NCBI GenBank assembly: GCA_004835665.1 | Contig: RBKR01000017.1 | Span: 868,001-932,000, forward strand | Direction of reading: 5' to 3' | DNA length: 64,000 nt | Source: Phoma sp. XZ068 | Lineage: Eukaryota; Ascomycota; Dothideomycetes; Pleosporales; Didymellaceae | Shown here: piece by piece, positions 10,887 to 20,593 of the stretch | Position numbering within the stretch: the first letter of the stretch is position 1 | Layout: every line of letters starts with the position of its first letter | Program-made: the position numbers and the translations under genes | The notes under the pieces: generated by a model | What the model was told of the DNA's origin: nothing | The model's database searches: none | What the model saw: only the letters and a program-made list of their open reading frames with translations

Positions 10887-13800
10887 CTAAGAAAGCGTGC
10901 CCTGACGATCCAACTCATTACCAGCAGGCGCAGTTCCCACATGGCTCACTAGTTCAGCCTCAGCTGCCCTCTTCTCCTCGCCCTTCAAAGCCTCGTCGAT
11001 GTTGTTCCTAGTACGCATTGGCGACGTCGCATCGGCCGCGCTGTCATCAACGTCGAGTTCCTTTTGACGTCTGCGGATTGTGCTGACACTCGCTACACTC
11101 TCTGCATCTCCGTCTCGCTTCTTGTCCGTCTCACCGTGCTGTACCTCGATAGATACATCGGCATCCTTAGAGAAGACACGAAGACCAATGACGCAAACTG
11201 CGTTCCATGGATCGCGTTCGAACTCGTCTTCGTCCTCAATAGTGTAGTATGTTCGTCCATTTTGGTAGTAGTGGCGGACTTGGTTGTGTGAGATCAAATG
11301 GGCAGAGTCGATCTCGTCATCAGAAGCTTCGGAGTCCAACGAGTCGGCAAATTCAGAGTCCCAAGATGAGTCATCAGACAAGTCGTTGGGAGAATAGGCG
11401 CCGTGCCGTGCCATCAGAGAGCTGACGCTGGTGCCACGGCCTCGTGTGATGTGTATGGCAGGCCTCACGCCTGGGATGGGAGAAAGGGTAGCACGGCGCG
11501 AAGGCACCGGAGAGATTCTGGATCTGCGTTCAGGCTGAGGGCTGTACGGAAGTTCAGATGGTGTTCCAGGTCGGAACTCCTCATTCTGAGCCTGGGGAGT
11601 AGCTTGAGGCGTTGGTGCCGGTGAGTCTGTGGTTTGGCCCTCATTGTATCCTCCTCTTCCGTTGTACCCGTCACGGCCGTTGTATCCATCACGGCCTTGA
11701 TAGGAGCCGGGCAATTCAGCATTGTAGCCACCCCGGCCCTGGAATTCTCCAGGCATGTTCTGATTGTACCCTCCGCGGCCTTGGAAGCCTTGGCTGGCAG
11801 CTTGGTAGCCGCCGCGGCCTTGAAGAGCAAGTGCCTCCGCCATGGCTGAACTGTGCTGTTCGTTGCGGTTGTAACCGCCTCGGCCCTGAAGCGCTCCGGG
11901 AAGGGCTGCATTGTAGCCATCGCGACCGCGATTGTACCCACCACGACCCTGGAAACCGCCGCTGGGGCTTGATGAGCGTTCGCCCACAACACTAGCGCTT
12001 GCAGCACGCTGATGTCTTGTGACAGCAGGATGACTTGGCTTCGTCTCCTCCTCGCTCGCGGTGCGGTTCTCCTCCTCAACAGCGATGCCGAGGCCGGTCA
12101 GGTCTTGCAGGTTCTTCTCAGCCTCTCTCATCTCACCACGAGGGTTCATCTTGCGTGTTTCTTTTGCCGCCTTCTTCTGTTCGCGAAGCTTTTGTTTTCT
12201 GCGCAATTTTTTCTCTCGCTCGTGCGCACGCTTCGCATCGGCCTTCTTGCACTCGTTCTTCTGCTCGCGTCTTTGTCGAGCTTTCTCCTTTTCATGCTCT
12301 CTGAATTGACCCTTCGCATGAGCCAGATCATATGACAAACCGGTTGCCAGTAGCTTCTCACGCCTCTTGGTGCAAGTAGCCCTGATGACTTCATCTGGGG
12401 TCTGGCCTTCAGATCTCGTAGCTTTGATCTTGAGGAGGACTGTGTAATTACCAGCTTCAAGGTCTAGCTCGGTAGACACTGATCGCTTCATGTAATAAGT
12501 GCCGTTGCTGCGCACAATGTACTCATCTTCGTCATCCTTGTGAAGGCGGAATTGGAGGTGGAATTCGTACTGTCCCTCTAGGCCTTGGTAGTAGCGGTCG
12601 TCAAGTTGACTAAGCACTATTACAACTGGACTGGGTTTGTCAAGGTGAACCTTGAACTTAGTCTCAAGGTAGTCAACACTCCATGGAACATTGACGCTTG
12701 TCCACTGCTGGGAGACGGTCCATTCCGGTCCGAAGAGTCGGGTGCGATCGAAGTGTTGGTAGTTGCGCAGTAAATCCTTGTAGGAGATCCAAAACACCCC
12801 GTCGTCACCGAACTTGTGGTTAAGCTTCTGCATCCAGTCTGGTGTCCACTCTTCTGATCCATCGCTCCAACGGCCTGTCCACTCGGTCCGACCCCAAGGG
12901 TTGCGCAACTTGAGCAGGCGTTGGCCGTCAATCTCTCGAGCTTCCATGATGGAGTATGCATGCTTCTCCTGGATGCCCTTTCGTGCACCATATATGCCAC
13001 CCATCTGGCCACATCCAAAGAGAAAGGTCTTGTTGACATTCATGAGCTCGTCGCGCCAGAACTTGTCCTTGTCCAGAATGTCGGTAGCGAACACCTCCGA
13101 GGTGACACCACCCGTCAAGTCTTCGATGCCCTCGCCCACAAAACCGCCATCGATTGCTGAGTAGTCACCGTGTGCTTTTGCGAAGGCTTTTTCAAGGAGT
13201 GGTAGCCAAGTCTCATTGGAGTCGCTGCATTGCGCAAAGTAAAGGGCTCTTGATCCAGTCTGCATGACCGTTCTGTATTCCTCTTCCGGACTTTTGCGAT
13301 TCTGGAGCTCCAGCCAATGGTAGCGTTCGATCTTCGCTTCATCAAAGTCTTCCTTAATGAGGTATAGCTTGTCATCGATGACTTCCGAGATCCATTCGCC
13401 GTCTGCGCCGCATCAGTGCATGTTCTGCAAGGTTATTGATCGGAAGGAATACGTACCTCTGTGGAAGACAAATCCGTATACACCAACTTGTTCGTCGCGC
13501 GCAATGCACACTCTCTGTATCAATTCCTCCTTGTTGCTGATCGTTGCCAGCGCCGACATGAACCAACAATCGCCATCATTTCCCTGTCGCACATCATTTG
13601 CGGTGGCGCCTTCTATGAAAAACCGAGGGTTTTCGAAAATATCCTGTTGATGCCATCAGCTGGCTGTCCACGCCCTCTAAATCTGAATTCTCAATCTCAC
13701 CTCTACTCTCTTGACTGACATCGGCTGGAAGTCGGATTGTTCCTTATCCAGGCTTGTTAGACAATCAGGTGGTATATCTGGAAATGCCTGCGACCTTTTG

Positions 13801-14186
13801 AAGTCGGCTTCGATATCAAAATGAGGGTCGCGGTATTTCTGATTCAACCGCCTGCACTCCTTGACAATCTTGGCTACTTTGGTCTTGCAAGACTGAACAG
13901 CTTCCTCGTAAGATGCAAGTGCATTCTTGCCAGGTATTGATCCTTTGGGTGCATGCGCAGCGGCGCGTTTTGCGTACAAGTTATCTGGCAATATCGTGAA
14001 GATCTTTCCTGGGTGTTTCGTCGTAAACTTGTTCCAGAACTCGTCGATGCTCTTCTGAGGGGCTTGTTTCTTTACAGGCAGCCTCGCCCGAGGGGCTGCA
14101 GTAAGAGCTTCTCCGTTCATGCTTGGAGCTCTTGATTGAGGTCTGGTGATGTTGATGAATTCGTTCGGCGACACCTGAGATGCCAT
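10887..14186 (-). CDS. calpain-like cysteine protease with RGGY-repeat tail
   Basis: Calpains are cytosolic cysteine proteases that make limited cuts in proteins. Three exons (13701-14186, 13457-13643, 10887-13402; introns 57 and 54 nt, all in phase) give 1062 residues. The start is ATG 14186; the frame is open further upstream but has no ATG. The papain-like core has the full triad: Cys in QGNDGDCWFMSALATI (about Cys188), His in QEKHAYSIMEAR (about His372) and Asn in LLKLRNPWG (about Asn392). A calpain-type beta-sandwich region follows, then a strongly basic, Lys/Arg-rich coiled-coil-like segment (REQKNECKKADAKRAHERE). Next is a low-complexity tail with about ten QGRGGYN/GRDGYN units (nt about 11640-11960), and an acidic Ser/Asp segment. 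It is not the PalB type by layout. The repeat tail is unusual for a protease and suggests a self-associating or RNA-binding region (inference). Confidence 0.92.
11640..11960 (-). repeat. coding minisatellite for GRGGYN/GRDGYN units
   Basis: Inside the calpain gene the DNA repeats imperfectly with units encoding (Q)GRGGYN or GRDGYN, spaced by roughly 5-20 residues and becoming tightly tandem (GRDGYNGRDGYNGRGGYN) at the 3' side. The nucleotide repeats (reverse-strand forms such as ttgtagccaccccggccttg) are similar but not identical, so the array could change length by slippage. Confidence 0.75.
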
Positions 14187-16406
14187 GGTCACTCCTGAGC
14201 CGCAGCTGAAGGAGTCAGGGGCCTCGATTGCTGTGGTTGGCGTTTGGGGTTCATTGTGGGCTCGATGTTCATTAATAAATATCCCTTGAAGGATGACAGG
14301 ACTTTCAGCCCCCAGTCGTGACCTCACTTGGAGAGGTATTTCGAGCGCTGTAAGAAAACAAGTGGGGCCGTCAGACACGCTCGGCACAGCCGCTGGAGCC
14401 CCGCTCTGCACGAGTCACAAATCAGATCGCCGCGGAGCGCCCGAACCTCTTCGGAGAGTTGGTTAGCAAGGGAAGAAAAGGCGGCCAGGCAGAAGAATCC
14501 CAGCTCGCTTCAGCTGCAGTGACCTGCAACATCATCCATCGAGTCACTCTGCGAACGAATGAAATGACAGGCCTGCGCTGTGATGCTCCTGTCGTTCGCC
14601 ATGAGCGGGATGGTTGATCCAAGCTCCCTGCAAGATTGGCTTGGGGGCTTTACGCTAGCTGACTTGGGCGAACTACTGCTGCCAGGCTGACCGACTTCTC
14701 GTCCACATGTGCTGCCGTTTCATAGCATCCCGTCTGCCGTTCTGGAGGTGAGAGTTTTGAACGTGTCGACATCGCTGTGCGTCCTGTGTGACATGCCTCT
14801 GCCGCGCACAGAAGCGTCCCAGTGGCGCTGACGAAGATGGAAGTTCACCGAGACGACACCGCTGGCAATGCCAGTTGATGCATGCCTCGGAGGCTATCCG
14901 GAGTACGATCAAACGGTGCTGAGGCTGACGCTTGCTAGCATGTACGCGTTCGGAAGAAGCTCTGCGTAATGTGCTGGTTGGTCCATGAAGCCCGACCTCA
15001 GGTGAGGAGGTTACCTGTCTGTATCCATTGACCGTCAAGAAACGATCAGCCTGCGCTTCTTTGGCCGACCAGCAACGACAACTAAGCATCATGCTTGCCA
15101 ATATCTGCCAGATTGAGAGAGCGATGCGAACGTATGCAGGTGGTCTGTAGAGCCTCCCACATGCTGGCCTTATCGATAGGCAAGGTCGGATTCGCTTGCC
15201 AACCACACGCACGAACGTTTCTCGCATCAGCAGCCCTCTCCCCAGGGATCGGAAATGTCTCAGACCATCCAGAGTGTTGGATCTAGGGCTGCATCTCAAG
15301 GTCGTTGACCAGGGCTGTGCCTGCATTCCCCAGCAATGACTGCGGTTCGTCCACCGTTGACAACCCTACGCTGAGTCAAGTAGCGGTAACGGTATCAACG
15401 GGTTCAGTCCGCCGCTGTCATCGCACACCAGGTCGAATAAAACCACGCCCTTCGGACCTGGCCGCCATGATCGAGCTCAGCCCTATGGGTCGCTTGTGCA
15501 TGATCCCTTGGCTTAAATCTCACCGCACTTCTGCCGGCGCTGACCAATAAAGGCAAAGCGTGACACTGGTTTCCAGAAGGATCATGGAAGTGTTGTAGGG
15601 TCGCCGCATGATTGGGAATCCAGAAAGGGCGCAATATCACTGTGCAATTAACGTTGCAACGCCTGTGCGCCGAGGTTCGCTGACGCCGCTTGAGAGCAAG
15701 CGGTAAGCACGGCTGTTGATGGAAAGAGGCAGTGGACACAGCGGTGCCGAGTAGACCGGGTAACCGTTCGACTATTGGTGTAACGGATCGCCTGCGCAAG
15801 GCTGTGCGCATGGATACATGAGATGTAAGCTGTGAACGCTGGAATGGACCAGTGGATTCCGCCAAACAGACACCCTCTACATCCCAGATCAAAATACCAC
15901 GAAGCGTCTACTAGTCAATATGCAGAGTACATCATCTCGGGCTCTAAGTAATCGTCTTATGACCAATGGATGACCAATATCACGGTGAAGACGGTGACGT
16001 CACAAGAGCATGTGCATTGTTTCTCGGCACGAGCCTAGACTTCTGAGGCTACTCTACGTATTTGCCCAATCAGCTTGAGACTTACAGTGCTGTTACTGGT
16101 TGGACTCAGCGCTCTTGGTAGCGTCTCCGATGCCACCCCCTTCCCTTCATTCACCAAACCCTCGCTTTTGCGCATCCATGCTTGTGCATATTCTTCACAC
16201 AATTTAGCAATTGTTCAAGCTGGCAGTCGATGAAAGGCTACCTCTACGATAGTTTGGACGGGTCGTAGAGAGTATACCGTGTGCCTGAGGCTTTAGTATG
16301 AGATGGGACTGAGCTCTAATCTGACTGTCGTTGTCTTGTGTGTTCGGTGTGATCCTATCCTCTTGACTGCCGGTATTGGGCTGCGTCCACCATCGCACGC
16401 TTTATC
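14187..16406. other. 2.2-kb region without a convincing gene
   Basis: It lies upstream of the calpain start and downstream of the 16.4-kb gene. Open frames of 60-217 codons occur on both strands, but their translations are rich in Arg, Cys, Ser and His without ordered hydrophobic patterning, and none joins to another across good splice sites. Part is probably the calpain promoter and leader. I see no transposon ends or RNA gene. Confidence 0.5.
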
Positions 16407-16874
16407 TCATAGCTTCCGATTAATGCCGGATGCAACAGCCCCATCACTTGGACCGAGAGAATCCTGTCCTTCATTGTGCTGCCGGTCCTGCTTGTCGATG
16501 CTTGCCTCAATCTCTGGCCAGTATGCTTTTCGAAACTCAGCATCGAGCATGCTTTTGACAGCGCTGGGATCGATTTGCATCATCTTGGCAGTCAGGAAGA
16601 CACACATCTCAAGCTGCTTTGCGAGGGAGTTGAGGAGCCAATTGTCGATTTCGTGAACCTCCATGAGCGGCAGCTCGTTGCGGATTTGGCTGATGAGCTT
16701 GTGTTTCTGGTCTCGGCTGAGGTCGAAGCCCTTGTACTCTTCAAAAGTCAGGTCGGTAAGGTCAATAATGTTAGGGGCGTTTGGTGTGGGAGGAGGCTGC
16801 ATCGCTGCAGGAATTGCGCCATTGTCGCGAGGGCGCAGCTGGACCGATAGCTTCTGCTTCTTTGCTTTCACCAT
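16407..16874 (-). CDS. small hypothetical protein with SUMO-interacting-type motif
   Basis: Single exon, 155 residues from ATG 16874 (MVKAKKQKLSVQLRPRD, a basic start compatible with nuclear entry). Residues about 35-40, NIIDLTDLTF, match the SUMO-interacting motif pattern of hydrophobic residues with Asp and Thr (I-I-D-L-T). The rest is predicted helical and amphipathic: FDLSRDQKHKLISQIRNELP, then HEIDNWLLNSLAKQLEMCVF and AKMMQIDPSAVKSMLDAEFR. The C-terminus is polar. I do not recognise the family. Its neighbour upstream at 17.1-17.8 kb is on the same strand and also unrecognised. A role linked to sumoylated nuclear proteins is only suggested by the motif. Confidence 0.65.
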   Translation of the reverse strand: MVKAKKQKLSVQLRPRDNGAIPAAMQPPPTPNAPNIIDLTDLTFEEYKGFDLSRDQKHKLISQIRNELPLMEVHEIDNWLLNSLAKQLEMCVFLTAKMMQIDPSAVKSMLDAEFRKAYWPEIEASIDKQDRQHNEGQDSLGPSDGAVASGINRKL

Positions 16875-17060
16875 GCTGATACAGAGGCTAGAGATATGGG
16901 ATTTGTGATGGAGTCAATCGAGATGACGGAATTTAAGGCGTTCGAGTGGCATGTTTCACCACCCAGCTTGCCAATAGCAAGATACCAACGGGCTCAGCTC
17001 GCTCCTGCATGCCTAGCACCCGGCGTGATGCGACTTCCGTACGCCAGTGTCATTGCTGAC

Positions 17061-17753
17061 TCAAGACATTTGGGTATCTTGAGAGACAGGCAGCTGCGAC
17101 TCTTCGTTATCGACACAAGCGATGTCGACTGAGAGGGCGTCCACAAGCTGACTGGTTGCGAAAATATCTCCATCACATTGCTGGTTAGGCCTAACAGACC
17201 CAGAGGTACGATTAGAGGCCTGATTAGCCATTGAGGAAACCAGATCCGAGAAGATGATCCGGGCACTAGAATTGGTGTCCATGTCCTCGGAAGTTTCGGT
17301 GCTGTCCTCACGAGGACACCATTTCGCAATCCCACTTTCGCCGCCTTCTTCAAGAACAACTACAACTTCTTTGTCTTTGCTGAAAACTCCAGTTCGAAGT
17401 TTGGAAGACGAGATACCCCTCTTTCGATCCTGATCCCGAGCCGCAGCCGCCCTGCTTACCAAGTTTTCCATCTGCCGCAAGGTAAGATTTCCGAGATCCA
17501 GACGATATCGACTCGGTTTACATATACCATCGCGGAACAAGTTCTGGCGAGCTTGCTTCAAACTAAGCTTCAAGTTCTTCCCGTTATTTTGGTGAATCCT
17601 CATTAGATCCAGTGTTGTATCCTCAGAAAGGTCGGGGAACACTTCCTTAATCTGGAAGTACGTGAGAGAGGCATAGTCGACATCTGTCTGAGCGATGTCT
17701 TCAGTCTTTGCGCAGAACATGTGGTGATCGTCTGATGGGCTCTGGTGAGACAT
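17061..17753 (-). CDS. hypothetical protein, 230 residues
   Basis: No family recognised. Start taken at ATG 17753 (MSHQSPSDDHHMF), since the longer open frame begins with a non-ATG codon. The N-terminal half is helical in pattern and well ordered (LTYFQIKEVFPDLSEDTTLD, then NLKLSLKQARQNLF and LGNLTLRQMENLVSRAAAAR), reminiscent of small nuclear or chromatin-associated helical modules. A basic patch (RDQDRKRGISSSKLR) could be a nuclear localisation signal. The C-terminal half is acidic and Ser/Thr/Asp-rich, likely disordered. It is 186 bp upstream of the SUMO-motif gene on the same strand. No membrane segment or signal peptide is visible. Confidence 0.6.
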   Translation of the reverse strand: MSHQSPSDDHHMFCAKTEDIAQTDVDYASLTYFQIKEVFPDLSEDTTLDLMRIHQNNGKNLKLSLKQARQNLFRDGICKPSRYRLDLGNLTLRQMENLVSRAAAARDQDRKRGISSSKLRTGVFSKDKEVVVVLEEGGESGIAKWCPREDSTETSEDMDTNSSARIIFSDLVSSMANQASNRTSGSVRPNQQCDGDIFATSQLVDALSVDIACVDNEESQLPVSQDTQMS

Positions 17754-18393
17754 GAAGGGTGTTGGTATTTGGAGAGATGTAATATGTATTTGCAAGGTAC
17801 TTTTTGGGTGCGTGTAAAATTTGGTGTGTTGACAGTGCGACGGTAGATGTACTATTTTGAATGTCTAACTATAAACTGATTATGTGGCTCACCTGTCGAT
17901 TTTCTAGGGTTGAAATTCGAAAAGGGACCATGAACCAGACAAAACAGACCCAATCATAGTCGACGTGCCCAGATGGAGTCTACGTCCGGTTGGTCCCTGG
18001 CTCATGGATCACCGTTGACAGTGTCCCAATGTCTCCTCTCACATTTGGAGTTCATAGAATGTTGCTAGATAACTAGATGGTTGTCTTACACGTATCTTGA
18101 CTTATCTATAGGATTGACAGTAGGTTCTAAATCACCTCGACGGCGTAGAGGAATGACTTGTGCGAGAAGTTATTAAAGCAGCTAAACGATTCAGCTTTGA
18201 TAAGTGAGAAGGTAAATGTGGTCGCTGTTGACTTTCACCTACAGCGCGCAAGCTCTGTTTGTTTGCTGTGCCTTCCTCGCCACGCGACTCAACACGAACT
18301 ACCCACGACAGATATCACCACCTCACCTCTACCATCTCACGTATCTTTAGCAACCTCCCATATCTGGCCACGCAGAACATCTGTACCTTCAAG
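17754..18393. promoter_or_regulatory. divergent promoter region
   Basis: Genes on both sides point outwards. The last 130 bp before ATG 18394 are rich in C and T with CACCTCACC-type runs, as in many fungal leaders. I see no other feature. Confidence 0.5.
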
Positions 18394-20277
18394 ATGTCGA
18401 ATGCCGACGAAGTCGTGATTGCACGACCAGCCAACAACATGGCCCGCGAAGTGCGGGTCATCCGCGCTCTTTACCCACAGGAAAATCTGGATCCCCAAGT
18501 GCTGCCATTGAGTCCAGCTTCGACTGTTGAGCTACAGGAAACTCTACGCACATATCAAAATACGGGTGTTCAGACTCTTCCACCGCCAAATGGGGAGATC
18601 TTCAAGCTTATACACGGTCGCGAGCCTACACAGACCGACTACGCGCGCAACATAGGCAATGCCGCTATTGGACGCTACTCATCGGACCCTCGGTCGAATC
18701 CACATGAGCTAATATACGGCTCGACATACCCCGCTCCAACAAGAGACGAAAAAGGGACACATGTGGATGCAGGGTTTCAGACAGTGGGCTGGGGGGTGAC
18801 CAAGATGGCGCTGACCAAGGCGAAGGTCAAAGCATCCATGGTAGCCAAGAAGTACCGCACAGCTGCTGCCCAGTCAGGGTACATTATAAGTGCAGAGTCG
18901 AGAGATGATATGATTGCACATTCCGAGCAACACCTATTCACCGTCAACCTCGACGCCGAAGGCAATCTGTTAGAAGGCACCGTCAAGAGTCGCTGTCTGC
19001 CGAACATATATGGCACATCATCACCAGCTATACTACCAGGACCAAAATTTACTAGAGGAACAGCAATACATATTGCCGGAAAAGCATCGAGCTTTGCACA
19101 ACACGAAAACATTGGCGAGCAGGTTGGAGGAACCCCACACCGTTCGCATTCAAAACTACATACCACACTCATACATACCATTGAAGGCAAGCTTCCCGTA
19201 CCTCTGAAACAGATACCAGCACTCTTACCGTCCACGACCGAACCAGAATCTAGCTTTAGTCGGGTGTTTTTTGAAGAATACGGCAGAATTGAACCCAACA
19301 GGGCCAATTTTGTTGTGTATGATGATGGTGCTACTTCTGTATCACAATCGCAATACACCAAGACTCACGCTCTTTCTGAGACAATCAAAGTCTCTACTGA
19401 TGAAGCACAAGTGAGTTCTTCCATATCTGTCGCATCGTCCTTAGAGTCGCCCTCTCTTCAAGGACGCCGAGATCGTAACATGCAGGCCAGAGTGTCAGCC
19501 ATGGGTTCAGGGAAAACTTCGCAATCACTACTGCGCGCGCACTCACGATCCAGTAGCGTTGTTGAAGAAGGCAAAGTAAATCTTGCTCAATCCTCCAATT
19601 CTATTCTGGATGAATCTGCCAGTTCTCATAGAACAGAAGCAATTGCTTCTCATCGTACATCAGCTGTTTATTCTACAAGCAACAACAGAGACGAAGCATC
19701 CCGAGTGGATTGTGATATATTACAAGTGCACGGTGCACGATACCATCACAACGATCCATCTACACATTCCAGGCAAGCTTCATCCGCCAGAAACTCTCCA
19801 GGGTGTTGTTCCATGAAGACTTCAGACGCTCCAAATAATACTTCGCCGTGTCGAGTGTCCAACAGCCTTGACTCCACAATACCGGTTGCCTCTTCTCCGA
19901 CCCTGAAACGATCGCGTAGTCGAACTCGTACTTGCGAAAGTAGCAATGAATCAGAGAAAAAGCGGTTGAGATCCAGCTCTCCCGTCCAGGAACGGAGTAT
20001 TGACGTCGATTCAAGAAAATCCAATCCTAGAAAAAAGCGAAATGCGTCCCTGACCCGCAACCTGGCACCAGGTATCAACAGTCGACAACCGGATCCCAAA
20101 GTCGACACTGCTGATATCGGTCAAACTGAGTCTACTCGGGTTGAGAATGAGTCTGCCTCACGTACTTCGCGAGTTCCAAAACGAGCGATCGCGCCATATG
20201 TACCTCCTGCCATGCGCGCCAGGGCTGGTCAGGCTTGCAATGATGACAAAGTTTGGAAAAAGGCTCGCAAAGAATGA
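18394..20277 (+). CDS. hypothetical protein with basic, Ser/Arg-rich C-terminal region
   Basis: Single exon, 627 residues from ATG 18394 (MSNADEVVIARPANNMARE); the longer open frame starts with a non-ATG codon. I do not recognise the family. Residues 1-330 look ordered (IFKLIHGREPTQTDYARNIG, then GFQTVGWGVTKMALTKAKVK). The remainder is Ser/Thr-rich with repeated SR and KR clusters (TLKRSRSRTRTCESS, KKRLRSSSP, NPRKKRNASL), typical of disordered nuclear proteins; at least two candidate bipartite nuclear localisation signals are present. It ends in VPKRAIAPYVPPAMRARAG, a conserved-looking tail. It sits 316 bp upstream of a CCCH zinc-finger gene on the same strand. A nuclear role in RNA or chromatin biology is a guess from composition. 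Confidence 0.7.
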   Translation: MSNADEVVIARPANNMAREVRVIRALYPQENLDPQVLPLSPASTVELQETLRTYQNTGVQTLPPPNGEIFKLIHGREPTQTDYARNIGNAAIGRYSSDPRSNPHELIYGSTYPAPTRDEKGTHVDAGFQTVGWGVTKMALTKAKVKASMVAKKYRTAAAQSGYIISAESRDDMIAHSEQHLFTVNLDAEGNLLEGTVKSRCLPNIYGTSSPAILPGPKFTRGTAIHIAGKASSFAQHENIGEQVGGTPHRSHSKLHTTLIHTIEGKLPVPLKQIPALLPSTTEPESSFSRVFFEEYGRIEPNRANFVVYDDGATSVSQSQYTKTHALSETIKVSTDEAQVSSSISVASSLESPSLQGRRDRNMQARVSAMGSGKTSQSLLRAHSRSSSVVEEGKVNLAQSSNSILDESASSHRTEAIASHRTSAVYSTSNNRDEASRVDCDILQVHGARYHHNDPSTHSRQASSARNSPGCCSMKTSDAPNNTSPCRVSNSLDSTIPVASSPTLKRSRSRTRTCESSNESEKKRLRSSSPVQERSIDVDSRKSNPRKKRNASLTRNLAPGINSRQPDPKVDTADIGQTESTRVENESASRTSRVPKRAIAPYVPPAMRARAGQACNDDKVWKKARKE

Positions 20278-20593
20278 TCTCGCAGGAAAGGTTCTACAGG
20301 TAGGACTTGATTTAAATTGTATTGAGCATGTTGATGGGTTACACGAGGGTGTGGTACATCCCTGCACGGATGGAACAAAGACATTATGAAAGACAAAGAG
20401 ATTGTCCCCAGCAGTAAATTAACAACAAGCATAGTGAGCGGGATTGGATGCAAGAAAGTTCTTTGGATGCCACAAAGGGCGCTGGGATGCATGCTTTCTT
20501 TCATGCCGTACAACTCAAGATCAGCTCGATCGGAGTACTCACGGATCCACACCACTCACGGCATTTCTTTCTAGCTTAGGATAATGCTCAATC

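Noticed and set aside
15760..15840. tRNA-like start (ttggtgtaacggatcg)
   Set aside because: No cloverleaf could be built by eye: the T-arm and acceptor stem do not pair. No other tRNA candidates were found.
14422..15892. Open frames of 66-217 codons on both strands between the calpain gene and the 16.4-kb gene
   Set aside because: Their translations have no ordered hydrophobic pattern, no recognisable motif and no splice partners; they look like chance frames in G+C-balanced DNA.
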